A stretch of 64,000 nt of DNA from Maylandia zebra. Its lineage: Eukaryota; Chordata; Actinopteri; Cichliformes; Cichlidae. Positions 22,100-35,158 of the stretch are shown in pieces; positions within the stretch are counted from its first letter, which is position 1, and every line of letters begins with the position of its first letter. The notes under the pieces are model-generated. The model had not been told where the DNA came from. It did no database searches and worked only from the letters and a program-made list of their open reading frames with translations. Position numbers and translations under genes: made by a program. The stretch covers positions 248,001-312,000 of the forward strand of contig NC_135174.1 in the NCBI RefSeq assembly GCF_041146795.1, given 5' to 3'.

Positions 22100-25000
22100 C
22101 TACGCTGCATCACACAGGATCTGCTCCAGCACCGTCAGCAGGCGCTTCAGGCCGTAGATGTAGCCGTGATCCTGGCTCTCACTCGGGAAAACATGAGCAA
22201 AGTCGATCATCCTGACCTCCACGTCTCCTGCGCCGCTCTCCGTTTCGTCGCCTCCTCGGTCCTCCGCCTCCTCCCCGCTCCTCCTGCCGTCCTCTCTGTC
22301 CACATCCTTCTCTTGCAGTTGGGATTTGTTTCCGTTCCCATTAGGTGGTCGTTGCAGCTCACGCGACTGTTTCCATGCAGAGTTGTCCTCCTCACCCGGT
22401 GCTGAGACGCCGTCTCCAGACACGGCGCTCACAGCACCACCGTCTCCCCTGTGACCGTCCTCACCTTTCCTGCGATTGGAATAAACAGCGTCCAGGCTGT
22501 AGTCCCAGTGCTCTGCCACCTGGATGTTGTTGTTGTTGTACTCGGCCACTTCCTCTCCTTGCCCCAGCTTTCCCTGTCGGGCTTTCCGCTCTGTGCCGCC
22601 TTCACCTGATGACAAAGACGTGGGTGTTTTTAACATCACAGTGGGGCTGATGGATGGACTGCTGAGGAGGGACGACAGGGAGGATGAAGAGACAGAGGAG
22701 GGCAGGCCCTCGTAGACAAACAGAAGGGAGCTGGCATAGAAAGTCAGCTGGTGCTGGGACTCGAACCAGCGAAGGATCCGCTGCACTCTGCGGATGCTCG
22801 CCGCCACGGCGTCCTTCCTCAGGCTAACTCCATTATGGAAGAATTTAGACAAGCCTGGTGGACAGGAGAAGACGTTCAAAAACAATAACACCAATAATAA
22901 TAACAATAACACACAATAACTCAAGCGCAGCCTGTGTCTCCACTATGTGTGCCACTGTAACACATTACTGTAATCACGCTGCACACTGATATGTACACCA
23001 TGCTAACACAGGCCCGATCAGAAGTTTCACATCAGCTGAAAAATGGTACAAAATCCTATTTTGCATGTTTGAATCTTAACAAGGTTCCAGGAAGAAATGA
23101 GAGAGACACAAACGAGGTTTAACAATATCAGGCTGGAGCCCCTTTGTTCCTTCAGACCTGCCTTTGACTGGCACAGACTCACACAGCGTCCACATCCCAG
23201 CACTGAGATCGGGTGAATGTGGAGGAGCATTCAATGTCATGTTCAACAAACTACAGCATGATATGGGCTTCAGGACATGCTGCGTGGAGGAGTAAAGGCC
23301 CTGTTTAAATTTCATCAAACATACAGTCTCACACACATACATACCATCTTTAAGAGTGTCCTTAACCAATCCTCTTCCATAATGCTGATCATAGGAGTCG
23401 AAAGTGTCCGTGCACACCTTGTACACCTGAGAATACAAGAAAATCTCACATTAAAACAAACGTCTGCATTAGTTTTGGTTTGAAACACAGTGTCACTGTT
23501 CTCAGAGTCACTTATTCAGCAGCTGGCAGCAAACCAGAATGTTCCTGGACTTCCTGCTGAGACGGCACAACAACATCTGTGAGCTGTGACGAGGCCTGAT
23601 CGGTCAGGACTTTGTGATGGATTTCAAACTGATTGAAGACAGTGGGCCAATGAGAGAACGGGACCTGAAGGCTGCCTCCACCTAGTGGCCCAGAACTACA
23701 CAAATGTGTGTGCGTGCGTGTAACTCTGCAGCAGTGGTTCGAGCTCAGACGCTTCTGTTAATGTGCTGAATGCCGAGTTACATACCGACACAGCTTCAGA
23801 GCCGCGACTCAAACACTGAGCAGCTCTTTCAGACTGACATTTCTGTCCACAAACCCATGCAATGCATGCTGGGAGCCTTTTACGTCTGCAATCCCATGAT
23901 CATGAACTATAAGGGGATTCACTACAATCTAAAAATCAAGACAGCCATGACAAAGATTCCACAAATTAAAAACAACCCTCAAAATGCATTTAGAGCCAAG
24001 CTAACTGAATCAACTGTCAGAGATTTATTTTAGCATAATAAGACATGCTGTCTTCTGTTTCCGTCATCAGGAAGAGAGTGATCAGCAAACAGCAGCATCC
24101 TCTCTACGTAAACAACTGAAGTAGACAGGAACGCCCTCAGATCAGTGCGCTAACCTCTGATGGTAGCAGATCGTGATGATGCAGACCCACACCGCTCCTG
24201 TCAGTAGCATACAGCGCCACTGTAATGCTGATGAATGTTTACAGCATTTAGAATCAGTCTATAGAGAGCACTCTAACTTTAGCATTACTAAGGTATTAGA
24301 AAAAGCTTAATTTATCATTTATACAGCATTACTCCTCCATAGTATGGCTTTCATAAACACTCATATGATTATGACTGTGACGATTACCAGCAGTGATAAC
24401 TGTACACAAGGGGTGCAACGATACTCGTATGGATATTGAACCGTTCGATACAGAGCTTTCGGTTCGGTACACATATGTATCGAACAATACAAAAGTTTTA
24501 ATTTATTTTATCAGCTTTCCTTCTGACGATGCTGTCTGTGTGGAGCGCTCAGTGGATCTGCGCTCGACAGTGCAGCCTAGGCGGAGTAGTCGAACGCAGA
24601 TTCACTGAGCGCAGGGCAAGCTAGCAGACAGAAGCTAAGCTCCTTGCAACATGGCAAATTGAACCTCCCCCACCCTCATTCAGATCTGACGTTTGGAATT
24701 ATTTTGGTTTTCATGTGACGTATGACCCTGAAGGTAAGCGCGTCATGGACTAAAGTAAAACAGTATGTTGGATGTGCCACGCAATGCTCAATTACATGGG
24801 TGGGAACTAGTATGTTAGCGCAGTTAGCTCGTTAGCGTGTTGGCCGTCCAGGCCCACGCATGGGGCGATCCGTGGTAGCTCGTTAACGGAGATTTGCCGT
24901 GTTATGGCGTTAACGTCATTTCAGATTAAGGCTGACAGCACTAGTGGGAACACAACGAATATGACTGCACATTTACTCCGACAGCATCCTAGTGCAAAGA

Positions 25001-28000
25001 CAAGTGGAAGCAGACAACAAGCACGCATGCTACAAACTTTACCCGAGTCATTTAGACAGCCGTTAGCACAGGATTCTCCTTATGGGGACCTGATATGTTT
25101 AATATGCTGCTGAGAATATAGCCCAGAAGAAGCGGATAGTATAACTTTTATTTTGAAAGAGACATTTCTCTGTAATAAACTCTCTTTTCCAAAGATGAGG
25201 GATTCCTCGATCAGATAGATTTATTTTTTTATTACTTTGTTTCAGCAACATTAAATTTAAAAACTGTACTTTTGAGTTAAAATATATATTTATAATTTTA
25301 ATAAATGACAAATTAAAAAGGCACGAACATTTTTTTGTATCGAAAAAATATCAAACCGTGAATTTTGTGTATCGTTGCAGCCCTACTGTACACGGTGTAA
25401 CTAGTGTGATGTTATTGTAAAATGTTTCCCAGATTAGCATTTTTAAACCTTTTTGCTTTTACAATAGAACTTTATTTTTACTGAATAATCAGTGTTTGGT
25501 TTAAAGCTGCACTAAGGTGTTTGTCACCAGCAGAGGGCAGTACAACAACCTACACACAGACATGACGTTTGGTGATGAAGTCCAACGTTCAGTCCTGTGA
25601 ACACGCTGTTGTTATTGCTCTAACCGAAGTTTAACGTTTGGGAGAATGAGCTGTGGTGAATTATTTATTGCCTTTCCTCGTTAGCCGTGTTCCCCATTTC
25701 AACCTGAATATTAGTGGGCGGGGCCAACATGGGTTCAAGCAACATCTGTATCCCTACTCCAGACCTTCCCCATTCATATTACACCAGAGCCATTAGGAAT
25801 TAGATTTCTGTAATTCCAGAATGAATCTCCAGTTCGGGCATAAATAATGTTATCTAAAGTTTACACTTTTATTACTTACAGTTTAAGCCTAAAGAGTGGT
25901 GCTGACAGATTTCTTTCATTTACTTACCAAAATAAACCGAGACATATTCTTTTTCTTATATTAAAAAATATCTATTATGTGTGGAGCTTCTCACTGGTCC
26001 GGCCCACCTAAGATCAAACTGGGCTGTATGATGGAAACTGCTCTTGCAGTGTTCAGTAATATTAGAAAAGAACTATATAAATGGCAGTGCATGTGATACT
26101 CATACACTCACATGGACACTGCAAACATGTTTGTTTAACTGACCTCAGTAAAACATGCGTAGCCTCATACTTTAGACCAACACAAACAGGTTTCTTTGGC
26201 TCCCTGGGACATGTTTGCTGTGCAGTGTCCCATTGTTCTGTACAGAAGCCTTCTCTGCAGACACCACATGATAAACACTGAGCACTCAGCTAAAGTCCAC
26301 ATGCAGACATCACATTTTATGAGCCGTTTACAAAGGGTGTGGAGCTATAAAGCTGCTGCTCAGTCAGCCCATCGGTCGATGCTAAACACTCTTCACATCA
26401 TCTAGAAACTTATTACTCATTTCTGCAAAACACATTCATGACGTCTCAGCACTGAATCACACGTATCCTTCCCCTCTTTCATACCGCAACCTCTCTCACC
26501 CTGTAAACCGACCGGCCGTCTGTATCCACTGTGAGCGAGACATAACTGAAGCCATAGCGGCTCAAATGTCGCCCTGGTTACCGAGATCTGCATTGGGTGA
26601 TGAGGACCAGACCTTCAACAGATCCGAGGAACGACATCTGAGATCTCCACCATGAAGGACGCAGTCCTAGAAACAGCAAAGATACTGCACAGGACCCTAA
26701 AGCTCCCAGGCCTCTGGCAGAGGATCACGCACAGGGATTTCATTTTTTTACATCTCTGTATGTGTGTGCGTCTCATTTTTGCTACATTTGATCTTAAACA
26801 GACAGAAGCAAAGGGGAGAAAATGTATCTAATGTGACAGAGCTGGTGTTACAGGGTTAAAGGGTGCTAAATAGAAAGTTTGGGGAAAAGCCCCAAAATCC
26901 AACCTTCGTGTCACCATTAGTTCAGTCTACATGAGCCTCTGTACTTTATGCTCACCTCAGATTAGCCCCAGACACAGAACAAGTGGGCTCTTCACTAGAA
27001 ACTTGTTTGGCGGCCTTTGCACTTCATGGCTCTCTGGCCTTTGACCCAGACACATCACACCAATAAGAGGAGAAGTGAAAACAAGTTTGCAAAGATCATC
27101 AACACATTCACACCACAGCAAAGAAGCTGGAGGTGTGGAAACACTGAATGCAGTCCTGGAGTCAGAGCTCAGCGGTGTGGCACATTCAGATGAATGCTTT
27201 TAAACATCTGTTCAAAGACAAACAAAGGACAGTATCAGAGTGAGCATGAAGCCCAACGCTGGCTGTATCACTATCACACTCTAGCCCTAACCAGCACTCC
27301 TACTGCGATGATGACGATGACAAGTTGTAATGGAAACTGATCGACCTGATAAAGGTTTCGCTATGTGACTCTCTTTCAAACAGATAAGCTGTCTCTGTCG
27401 TTCCTCTTATCTGTTGGTTTGGTGTGGACAGTGGGTGTGACTGTGTGTGCATGCACATGGAAGCGCCACGCACTGTTCAGCTGATTTATTACAGGGTTAA
27501 AGATTAACCCATTTCCAGGTCCACTCCACGGCATTTCTCAGGACAAACGTTACTCGTTTTCCTGATTGTAGTGATTTGTGACCCTGTGCAGCAAAGATAT
27601 TTCCTCCTGCAGACATCAGCTTTACTAATACTGTGAAAATAAAGATGCGAGTCTGTGTTGGAACCAACACCAGCCTTTCTACATGCACGTTCTTTGTTTG
27701 CATGCAAGCAGCCGTCTTAGCAGATGTAACTAGCAAAGGTGTCTAAACGTGCTGGTAAAAAGATGCAACTTTTACAGCCGAGTCAATGCACAGTTGCATT
27801 TTACATACTAAGCACCTTCAGCTTCTCTGACACGAAAGACACTGAAACATGTGCGAGTCATAAGATCAGTCAACACATTAGACCCACAGCCTGCAGAACA
27901 AGCCCATCGTCCTCCCTCCACCGGCGTGCTGACAGCGGCGTTGGTCGTTTTCCAACTGCACTGTCATGAATGTCAGCATTTAACATGCTGACTGAGGTCT

Positions 28001-30882
28001 GATGGCAGCCATGTTGCTCTTGGGTTTTTGGAGCAGTGCACTGATGTTGGGGTGAACTTGCCGGGGCCTCCACTCCAACTGGCAGCTGTTTCCTCTCATT
28101 ACCAAACGTTCTCTCTCGGTGTTTCCAGAGTGATGGGCAGCAACAGTTGCTTCTCTAAGATCACTGCTGATGTTTCTCCTCCACAAACTGCTTTCAGAGA
28201 GGTGCTCACACAGTTACCAGTGATATTCGACTGCACCTTCTACTCACCTTCTTAACTCCTACAGAAACACTCGGGGGGATATTTGGCTCGTCACACAAAG
28301 ACTCTGCATTTGGACTTTTCACACCGACTGATCTGCAGGCCTGTGCGTGCTTTTACTGTCACAGCACCATGACTCAAACTCACCCTCAAGCCAAGCACCA
28401 GGAACCCGATCTCCTCCATCAGCGGGTATTTTCTGATCTGCTGTTCCCGTTTCTCCTGTGAGGCGTACGGATCATAGCTCCGCTGGCCCAGCTTCACATC
28501 CATGATACAGGGTTTGATGAAGTGACGAGTCACATCCTCCAGCTTCAGGTACAGGTCTGTCAGTCACAACAGAAGCTGTTAGTTTGTCTCGTTTTGTCTG
28601 ATTGTTGGTGAAATGCTGAACGTTCACGGAGCTTGTTGGCATATCAGCGTGAGTTTTATTTTAAAAAATCTACCTCATGTAAGAATACAATGATATGAAG
28701 ACACACCCGCAGTGCAACACCTACACCAACAATCACATCTGGATGCACCAGGATGAACACGAATCACGTGCTGAAGCTTTCACAGCTCTCATCGAGGCTC
28801 TAACATACAGTGGTTTTCTCTTTGACTCTGCGGACAGCTACAGATCCTTACTGAAAGACTGACCGTTTCCTGTTACAGTAAAATGTCAGTGTCTGTACTG
28901 GTATTTGGAGCTGGAGGTCCCAGCGTACACTGGGTCCGAAGCTCTCAGGTTTCTGTTTGCTGATCTGAGACATCTTTGCTTACACGCAGGTAAACAGTGT
29001 GTGCAGAGAGGAGACGGTTAAGCTCACTATTAGCTTTTTTTGTCTTTTGTCCGTAGCGGCTAATGCTAGCTGTTGTCTGTGTGATGCCACAGTACGGCCT
29101 TACCGTTGGGCCTGTCAGGAGAGGACCAGGTGCCGTAGTATCTGGGCAGATAAGTCTGGAGCTCGAGAAGACAGGGATCGCAGCAGTCCTCTGCATAAAC
29201 CTAGGACAGAATGCCATACGATGGTTTATCTCTATGTGAATAAGTACCTGCCAAAGCTTTTACAGTAACTAAAATCATCTCTCAGGACGGCATGAAGAAA
29301 AGGAAGACGGTGCAGCAAAGAACTGAACAATCTTCTTTGGTATTAGTGCCTCCCACGACGAAAATAATATTCAGGCTCTTTATAGTAAGTGCAAAGAGGT
29401 CAGTGTACTGGAAGCAAAGGGTGGCTACATCTGTTGATACTGGGACTGTTTAAAAAACAGAGAGCAAGCATGTGTTTGATGACACTGCCTCCTGAGCTCA
29501 GTAAAGTTTTGGAAACTGGGAGCGATGCTGGTCAGTGTGGGCCTGCTGCTGGGATCCCGTCAAACGACAGCCACACGTTAGCCTCAGACTCCGTCCTGAC
29601 ACAGCTCTAAAGAAAACAGTGAAGCAGCTCACTGTGGCTGCCTGTACTGATAATTCTTCATCCATCCAACACCGGCTCAACTGACCACGAGCTACATCTG
29701 ACCCGGTGACCCCGGGGGAACTTTAAGCAGCTGGTTAAACAGCTCCACCCGAGATCCAACAGCCTGGGTAGAACATATTTCAGCTTTATTGTGAGACAGC
29801 ATCGTGCAGCTTCTGAAGGTCACAAGGTTGAGTTCAAGTGTGAAGTCATAAAGGCTACGTTCACACTGCAGGTGAAAGCGCATCAAATCAGACTTTTCTG
29901 ACCCTCTGCGACTCATATCCATCATGGTGACAGTGTGAACGGCACAAATCCGATATTTTCAAATCCGATCTGGGTCACTTTCGTATGTGGTGCTGAATCA
30001 GACGCATATCTGATGTTTTAGAAAGCGACTGCTGCTTGATGGTCACGTCGCATTAAATCCGTCTTTTACGTCACTGACGCAAGACAGACGCCAACTATCA
30101 GCGCCGGAGAAGACATCGTGAACGCTTCCTGGCCCTCCAGTGAAACTGTTGGGAACAACGTGAACATTTTATTTGTTCTGTATAATCTGCAGATTCTGAC
30201 AGAAATCTGCAGCTATCCTTTGAAGCAGCGCTCCTCTGAAACAGCAACAAGGATCATTATTAGGTTATCTACATTATTATGTCAATAACAAAATAACTTA
30301 AAGCAAAAACTGGGAAACGTGAAGTCCGAAGTCTTTATATTAAGGCCATCAGTCAAACAATGCTGTTGCTCTGGGTCTAAACAGAGCGCGCTGTGTGTGA
30401 CGTCTTCTTTTGCGCATGCGGGCGCTTGAGCGTTCACACTAGAGCGCGTTTGCTGTCACATTTTATTTGTACTGTGAACGAGCAGACAAAAACATCGGAT
30501 TTGATCAAAAAATCGGAATTGAGCATCAAGACCTGCAGTGTGAACGTAGCCTAAGTTACACTTGAAATATAGGAGGGAAAAAACCAAGCAAACAAAAAAC
30601 TGCCCAGGCTACTCTGGTGCTCGTCTGTGACTCACGCTGTAAACCTGCGTCCTCTGTGACAGCAGAGGTGCAAAACAAGGCTGTTAATGCCCTTCATGTA
30701 CTTACTCAGCAGCATTTATAAGTCTGTTAACTTTATCACCAGAAACATGTTTACTGCTAATCTCCTTAAAATATCCCAGTTTTATTTTGAAAGCATAGCA
30801 CACAAAGTTTAAAAACAATATTTTGAGACATAAATGTTGTTTTTATTTTTTGGGCCATTTTCAAAGAGACCATGTGACCCGG

Positions 30883-30914
<32 letters not shown>

Positions 30915-32011
30915 ACCATGCTGTAAAACTGCATCTCTCGTGGACCTCTGGGTGGAGGCTGAAGCTGTTTGAGGACTGTTCCATCTGGATGCTGCAAAAT
31001 ACCTGCAAGAAACACAAAAGACGGCACTGAAAGTGGAAACTTACAAAAATAATCTGTGTGAAAGGCCGATGGCTCCAGGTGCTGCACAGTAAGACGACGG
31101 TTTAAAGACACCTTAACAGTTTAACCATAAACAATTCATTCAGCACTGAGCTTTATGATAAAGTTCTTAAATCAAAGGTTTGACAGAAACGCACAGAGAG
31201 GAAAAATAAAGTACAACACTTAATGATTCACCACATTTACACACATGACAAATACGAGCTCTCTGACACGTCACAAACACAGTCTCTTACAGTTTGCTGG
31301 TATTTTATTGGTGGGAATGTGTTGTGTTTGGACAATGACGGGCTGTTTCCTGCACAGAGGAAAATAACCACCATCAAGAAAATGTGCACAGACCTGCTAT
31401 TTCACACAGGCCAAGAAAACGTATTCAGAATGCAAACATCCAGTCAAACGTGTCCTTTTAACCCTCCGGCTCACTACAATTAAGTCGGCTTGTGAGAATA
31501 GGGCAGGGCATTCAGGGAATTCAGAGCCAGTGGGTGTGTGTCACGTGGTACAGTCTATGCAAACCTCACTTAAACCAAACATATTTCCGGTCATGACGAA
31601 GAATCTTATGGAGACTGTTTCGTGTTGTTCGTGTTCACAGCAGCTCAGACCTGAAACCTGGACAGTGGCAGAGGAATCGTTTGCAAAAACACCTTCAACA
31701 GCACAGAAGCAGCAGAGGCCTGAAGACACAGTGGGAGGAGATTATACAAGCTCAACTTGTTCTACAACTGTCAAAAGCCGCAGCAGTCCTTTTCTACGCC
31801 CGTTAGCTGGAGCTTAAGTGTTCTTTGTTAATATTCATTCTGTTCTTGAGGTTGGTAACTTGCCCAAAGATACTTGACATGCAGACTGGCGGGGCCAGGG
31901 ATCGAACCACCGACCTGATCAGCAGCTGACCTGCTCGACCTCCGAACACGCCGATGTTACTCTGCTGCCTCACTGACAGTGCACAACAATATTCAGATTA
32001 AAGAGGTTCAT

Positions 32012-32048
<37 letters not shown>

Positions 32049-35000
32049 TGTTTGTTTGTTTATTTGTTTAAAACAAATATCCGAGTCAGCCAGCCTGATC
32101 AGCATAATCACTGCGTAAACATCTTCATTTATTCCCCATATTAACAAGTTACTGACTGGCAGTAAATCATCCATGTGAGCCGACACACCTGAACGTGAGC
32201 AGCCAAACAACAACATCTGATTCGGAGCTAACATTATGTCAGGCTTGAGTCCTGAGAATCACACTCTTCCTCTGACAAACAGCTTGAATACACTCGTATC
32301 GTATGAGAGTTCCAGTGATGTTAGAGCCACTGTCAGCTAACAGCTGCAAAAACAGCAGTGCTCAGTATCGCTGTCGCTGGACACTTTCACTGACTCCAGA
32401 GTTTTACAGCCTCCTTCAGGGCAGACAGACGTGGACACATATTGACAGCTGAGGTAAACAGCAGACTGACAGCATACACTCACTGCCAATCTGCAATGTA
32501 CTGATATCTAGTGATGGGATTTTGCCCCTTGTACCTAAATAATAATCCAATAAACAGATAAACGTCTGATTTACAGGAAATAAATAAATAAAGTACTCTC
32601 AGTACTCATCCAGAGCAGGAGGTTCTCAAGCACAATGTTTCAGGCTGCAAGAAGCCAATCTCAAATATTTGGTGATTGTGAAACCACACAGCAGCAGATA
32701 TGGAGTGATGAATGAGGAACACAGAGAGAAGCTGAACTGACAAGAGACGTGCAGCTGCATGAAAAACGTCTTTCTTAAAGCAAAATCTCAAAGTGATGGA
32801 GCTGTGAAGACGCGACTACGTCAGGTGGACAGAGCGCGGCTGTACGATGCCTGTGGCCTACGTGATCAAAGACCGCTGCACAACCATTGCTGTGAAACAG
32901 GCTGTGGGACACCTTTACAATTACTCTGTTGGATATATTTGTAATAATACTATCAACAGTCATATTGATTCGTGTGAAGCTGGCAACTAATCAAAATCTA
33001 TCCATTTCTGTCTGACTGTAACTGTGTCATATAAAAGTGTCTCCAGTATTACAGGTACACATCTTTCATACCCTGATAACACTGGTAAAGTAATCCCATG
33101 TGTTGGCAACACTAAGACAAGTCCAGGTATCTCAGAGTCGAGCTCAAGCTGAAGTGTTCAGCAGTAGTTGCACACCTAAAAACAACAAAACTGCTCAGGC
33201 TACACTTGTGTCTACAGCTGACTCACGCTGTGTCACTACTGTTGCACTATGACCCTGCTGGGAACTTGATTCATACTTCAAATTAGGAAATATGTCATTG
33301 GTGACAGTAAGTCACTGGGAAAGGAGGATACTGACACTTATAAATGCTTCTGCCTGCAACCATCATCAAAGTGTTCTCCAGTCATTGTATCACACATAGG
33401 GATGGGTATCGAAAACCGGTTCTTGTTGAGAACCGGTTCCCACTGTTTCAGTTCCTTGGAAGTGTTTGCCATTTTTGCAAACGATTCCCTTATCGATTCC
33501 AGTCGCCCCGAATGACGTCATCACGTTGCGGAGCGTCATTTACCTGGCAGGAAACACGGCGCGTAAGCGGCTCAAACGCTCAAAAGTTTGGTTAGACTTT
33601 ACGAGAACGGATGACAACAGGGCAACTTGCAATACTTGCAAAGTGGATGTTTCATTTAAGGGAGGAAACACTACGAATATGCAAAAGCATTTGCTCACAA
33701 AACACGCGATGACCTTAAATGAATGTCGTGTTTTTAATTCCGCTCCGGACTCGTGAATCTCAACCCAGCAGCAGCGGTAACGTTTGCACGTCCTCTCCCG
33801 TTAATGCGGCAGGTAAATAATCAGCTAACAGTGCATATTATGTTAGCGCGATCTGCCTTATTACAAAACCATTACTGTGCATTTAGTGACCATGATGAGA
33901 CAGACAGAGTCTGGCTCAGATGCTGGCAGCTCTCGCTGCAGTCTACCGGCAGCGTCTCCTTTCAGGCCAGGATAGACGAATGTCACCGAGCAGTGTCTAA
34001 GTTTGTGGTCAAAGGCTTGCACCCATTTGCCACAGCAGATGATTTTCGGTAAGTGAATGTGTTTAATTGTAGGCAGGGACATTTCTGGATATTCTTGTGT
34101 AATTGCTACAGAATAATTTATGTTATACTTTGTTATTGCTACAGAAGAATATTTATTTTATTATTTTACATTTTTTTTTCCTGGGGACCCTGGGACGCCC
34201 CATTGAAGAGCCGTAGGCTGGATCATTAAGATCTCACTGTTGGGTTTGTAAGGCCATGTTACTCCTAAATTTCTATCTTGTTCAAAGAGAAGATATAAAA
34301 CAAAGTTCTAAGCTAATCGACCTTAGTGTTCTCCTTTTTTAAAGAGAATCGATAAAGAATCGAATCGTTAAACAGAATCGAAAATGGAATCGGAATCGTG
34401 AAAATCTTATCAATACCCATCCCTAATCACACATACAGAAAATATGTTTTCCTGAAATGTTGTGCTATAATTTTGAGTGTATAACGCTCACCCCTACACT
34501 GCAGCAAACGGGACGATGGACAACTTTCTGAATTTTGGCATTTCAACGAACTCTCCAAATGATACTGTAGAGCGCGACGTTTGCAAAGCACAGAGAGAAC
34601 TGCAAAGAGAAACTGACACATGTGTTCCTATCATGGAAACACTGAAAAAAGGTCCAGTGTGTAAGTTCGCTGTTTGCACACATGGACATTAGACACACGT
34701 CTGCTAAACAGTTGATGTCTCTTCTTTGGTGAGCGCGGATTCTATGAGGACAAACAAAGGAGTGAGTGTCTGCATGTAAAGGTGCGTTAACACCTGTCAG
34801 GATTAAGTCAGATCTCCGTTTGAATAACCAGCTAACATGAAGTCACACGAAGGCGAGCACAGAGGTGGTTCTGTGGCAGGACCTGTAAGTGCAGGGTGAT
34901 CAGAGTCGTGTCCGCAGCTGACTTACCCACTTTATCCACTCCATACTTGTGACCCGCCACCTGATGTGACAGCGGGACGCAGCCGTTCAGGTGAGCCTGG

Positions 35001-35158
35001 CTCTGGAGCCCTGAGGGTGGCTGGCCGGGCTTTTCTTTAGGGGGTGCGCCTCCGGGGAGCCGAGAGGTCACCCCACCCGCGGAGGAGCTGTGGGCCAGCT
35101 CCAGCCTGCCGAGCGCGACAGAGGACTCCATCATCATCTGAGGCTGAGTTCTTGACAT
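22100..35158 (-). CDS. ipmk: Inositol polyphosphate multikinase (6 exons)
   Basis: IPMK phosphorylates inositol phosphates (IP3 to IP5) and PIP2, mainly in the nucleus. Coding exons on the minus strand: 35158-34927, 31002-30917, 29200-29104, 28556-28384, 23426-23345, 22854-22100. All have GT/AG borders, phases match, and the sum is 1425 nt (474 residues). Recognisable blocks: LNGCVPLSHQVAGHKYGVDK (exon 1), ILQHPDGTVLKQLQPPPRGP (exon 2), LPRYYGTWS (exon 3), the inositol-kinase signature PCIMDVKLG with Asp158/Lys160 (exon 4), SSLLFVYEG (266-273) and IDFAH with Asp441 (exon 6). Human IPMK has 416 residues; the extra length is a Ser/Glu/Asn-rich linker (about 274-437) and a longer N terminus. The start codon is the only in-frame ATG close upstream of the conserved region. 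Confidence in identity is high. Confidence 0.97.
23427..24399 (-). other. ipmk intron 4, part near exon 5
   Basis: Intronic DNA with no recognised gene or repeat boundary. The intron continues past the hAT element to 28383; from 25394 to 28383 only short low-complexity tracts were seen. Confidence 0.6.
24408..25385 (+). mobile_element. Non-autonomous hAT element in ipmk intron 4
   Basis: The ends AAGGGGTGCAACGATAC and GTATCGTTGCAGCCCTA are inverted. They are flanked by a perfect 8-bp target duplication CTGTACAC (24400-24407, 25386-25393), the hallmark of hAT. Inside, ADSTSGNTTNMTAHLLRQHP (from about 24934) is the end of a BED zinc finger. The catalytic part is deleted, so it depended on another copy. 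Confidence 0.92.
28557..29103 (-). other. ipmk intron 3
   Basis: Intronic sequence between exons 3 and 4 with no recognisable element. Confidence 0.7.
29852..30552. mobile_element. MITE with AGGCTACGTTCACACTGCAG ends (ipmk intron 2)
   Basis: A 701-bp non-coding element with 21-bp inverted ends, AGGCTACGTTCACACTGCAG and its complement at 30532-30552. Further inverted matches (GTGAACG, AAATCCGAT/ATCGGATTT) continue inward. The target duplication is ambiguous (AA or TAA), so hAT and Harbinger both remain possible. No ORF was found. Confidence 0.8.
30892..30914 (+). repeat. GT microsatellite at the ipmk exon 2 donor
   Basis: The run lies immediately inside intron 2, so the donor is GTACACACAC. 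The repeat touches the splice site. Confidence 0.85.
31845..31960 (-). mobile_element. tRNA-derived SINE fragment (ipmk intron 1)
   Basis: The minus strand contains a B-box-like GGTTCGATCCCTGGCC, followed downstream by TCTTTGGGCAAG, as in fish tRNA-derived SINEs. It is shorter and more diverged than the copies at 18849 and 56338. Confidence 0.5.
32014..32046 (+). repeat. CA microsatellite (ipmk intron 1)
   Basis: About 16 CA dinucleotides. Confidence 0.9.
33397..34425 (+). mobile_element. Internally deleted hAT element in ipmk intron 1
   Basis: The ends TAGGGATGGGTATCG and CAATACCCATCCCTA are inverted, with a perfect 8-bp target duplication ATCACACA (33389-33396, 34426-34433). A BED zinc finger is readable at about 33580-33710: KVWLDF, CNTCKV and HLLTKH give the C-x2-C...H-x4-H pattern. 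A later hAT piece (KFVVKGLHPFATADDFR) ends near 34050. The catalytic core is missing. Confidence 0.93.
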
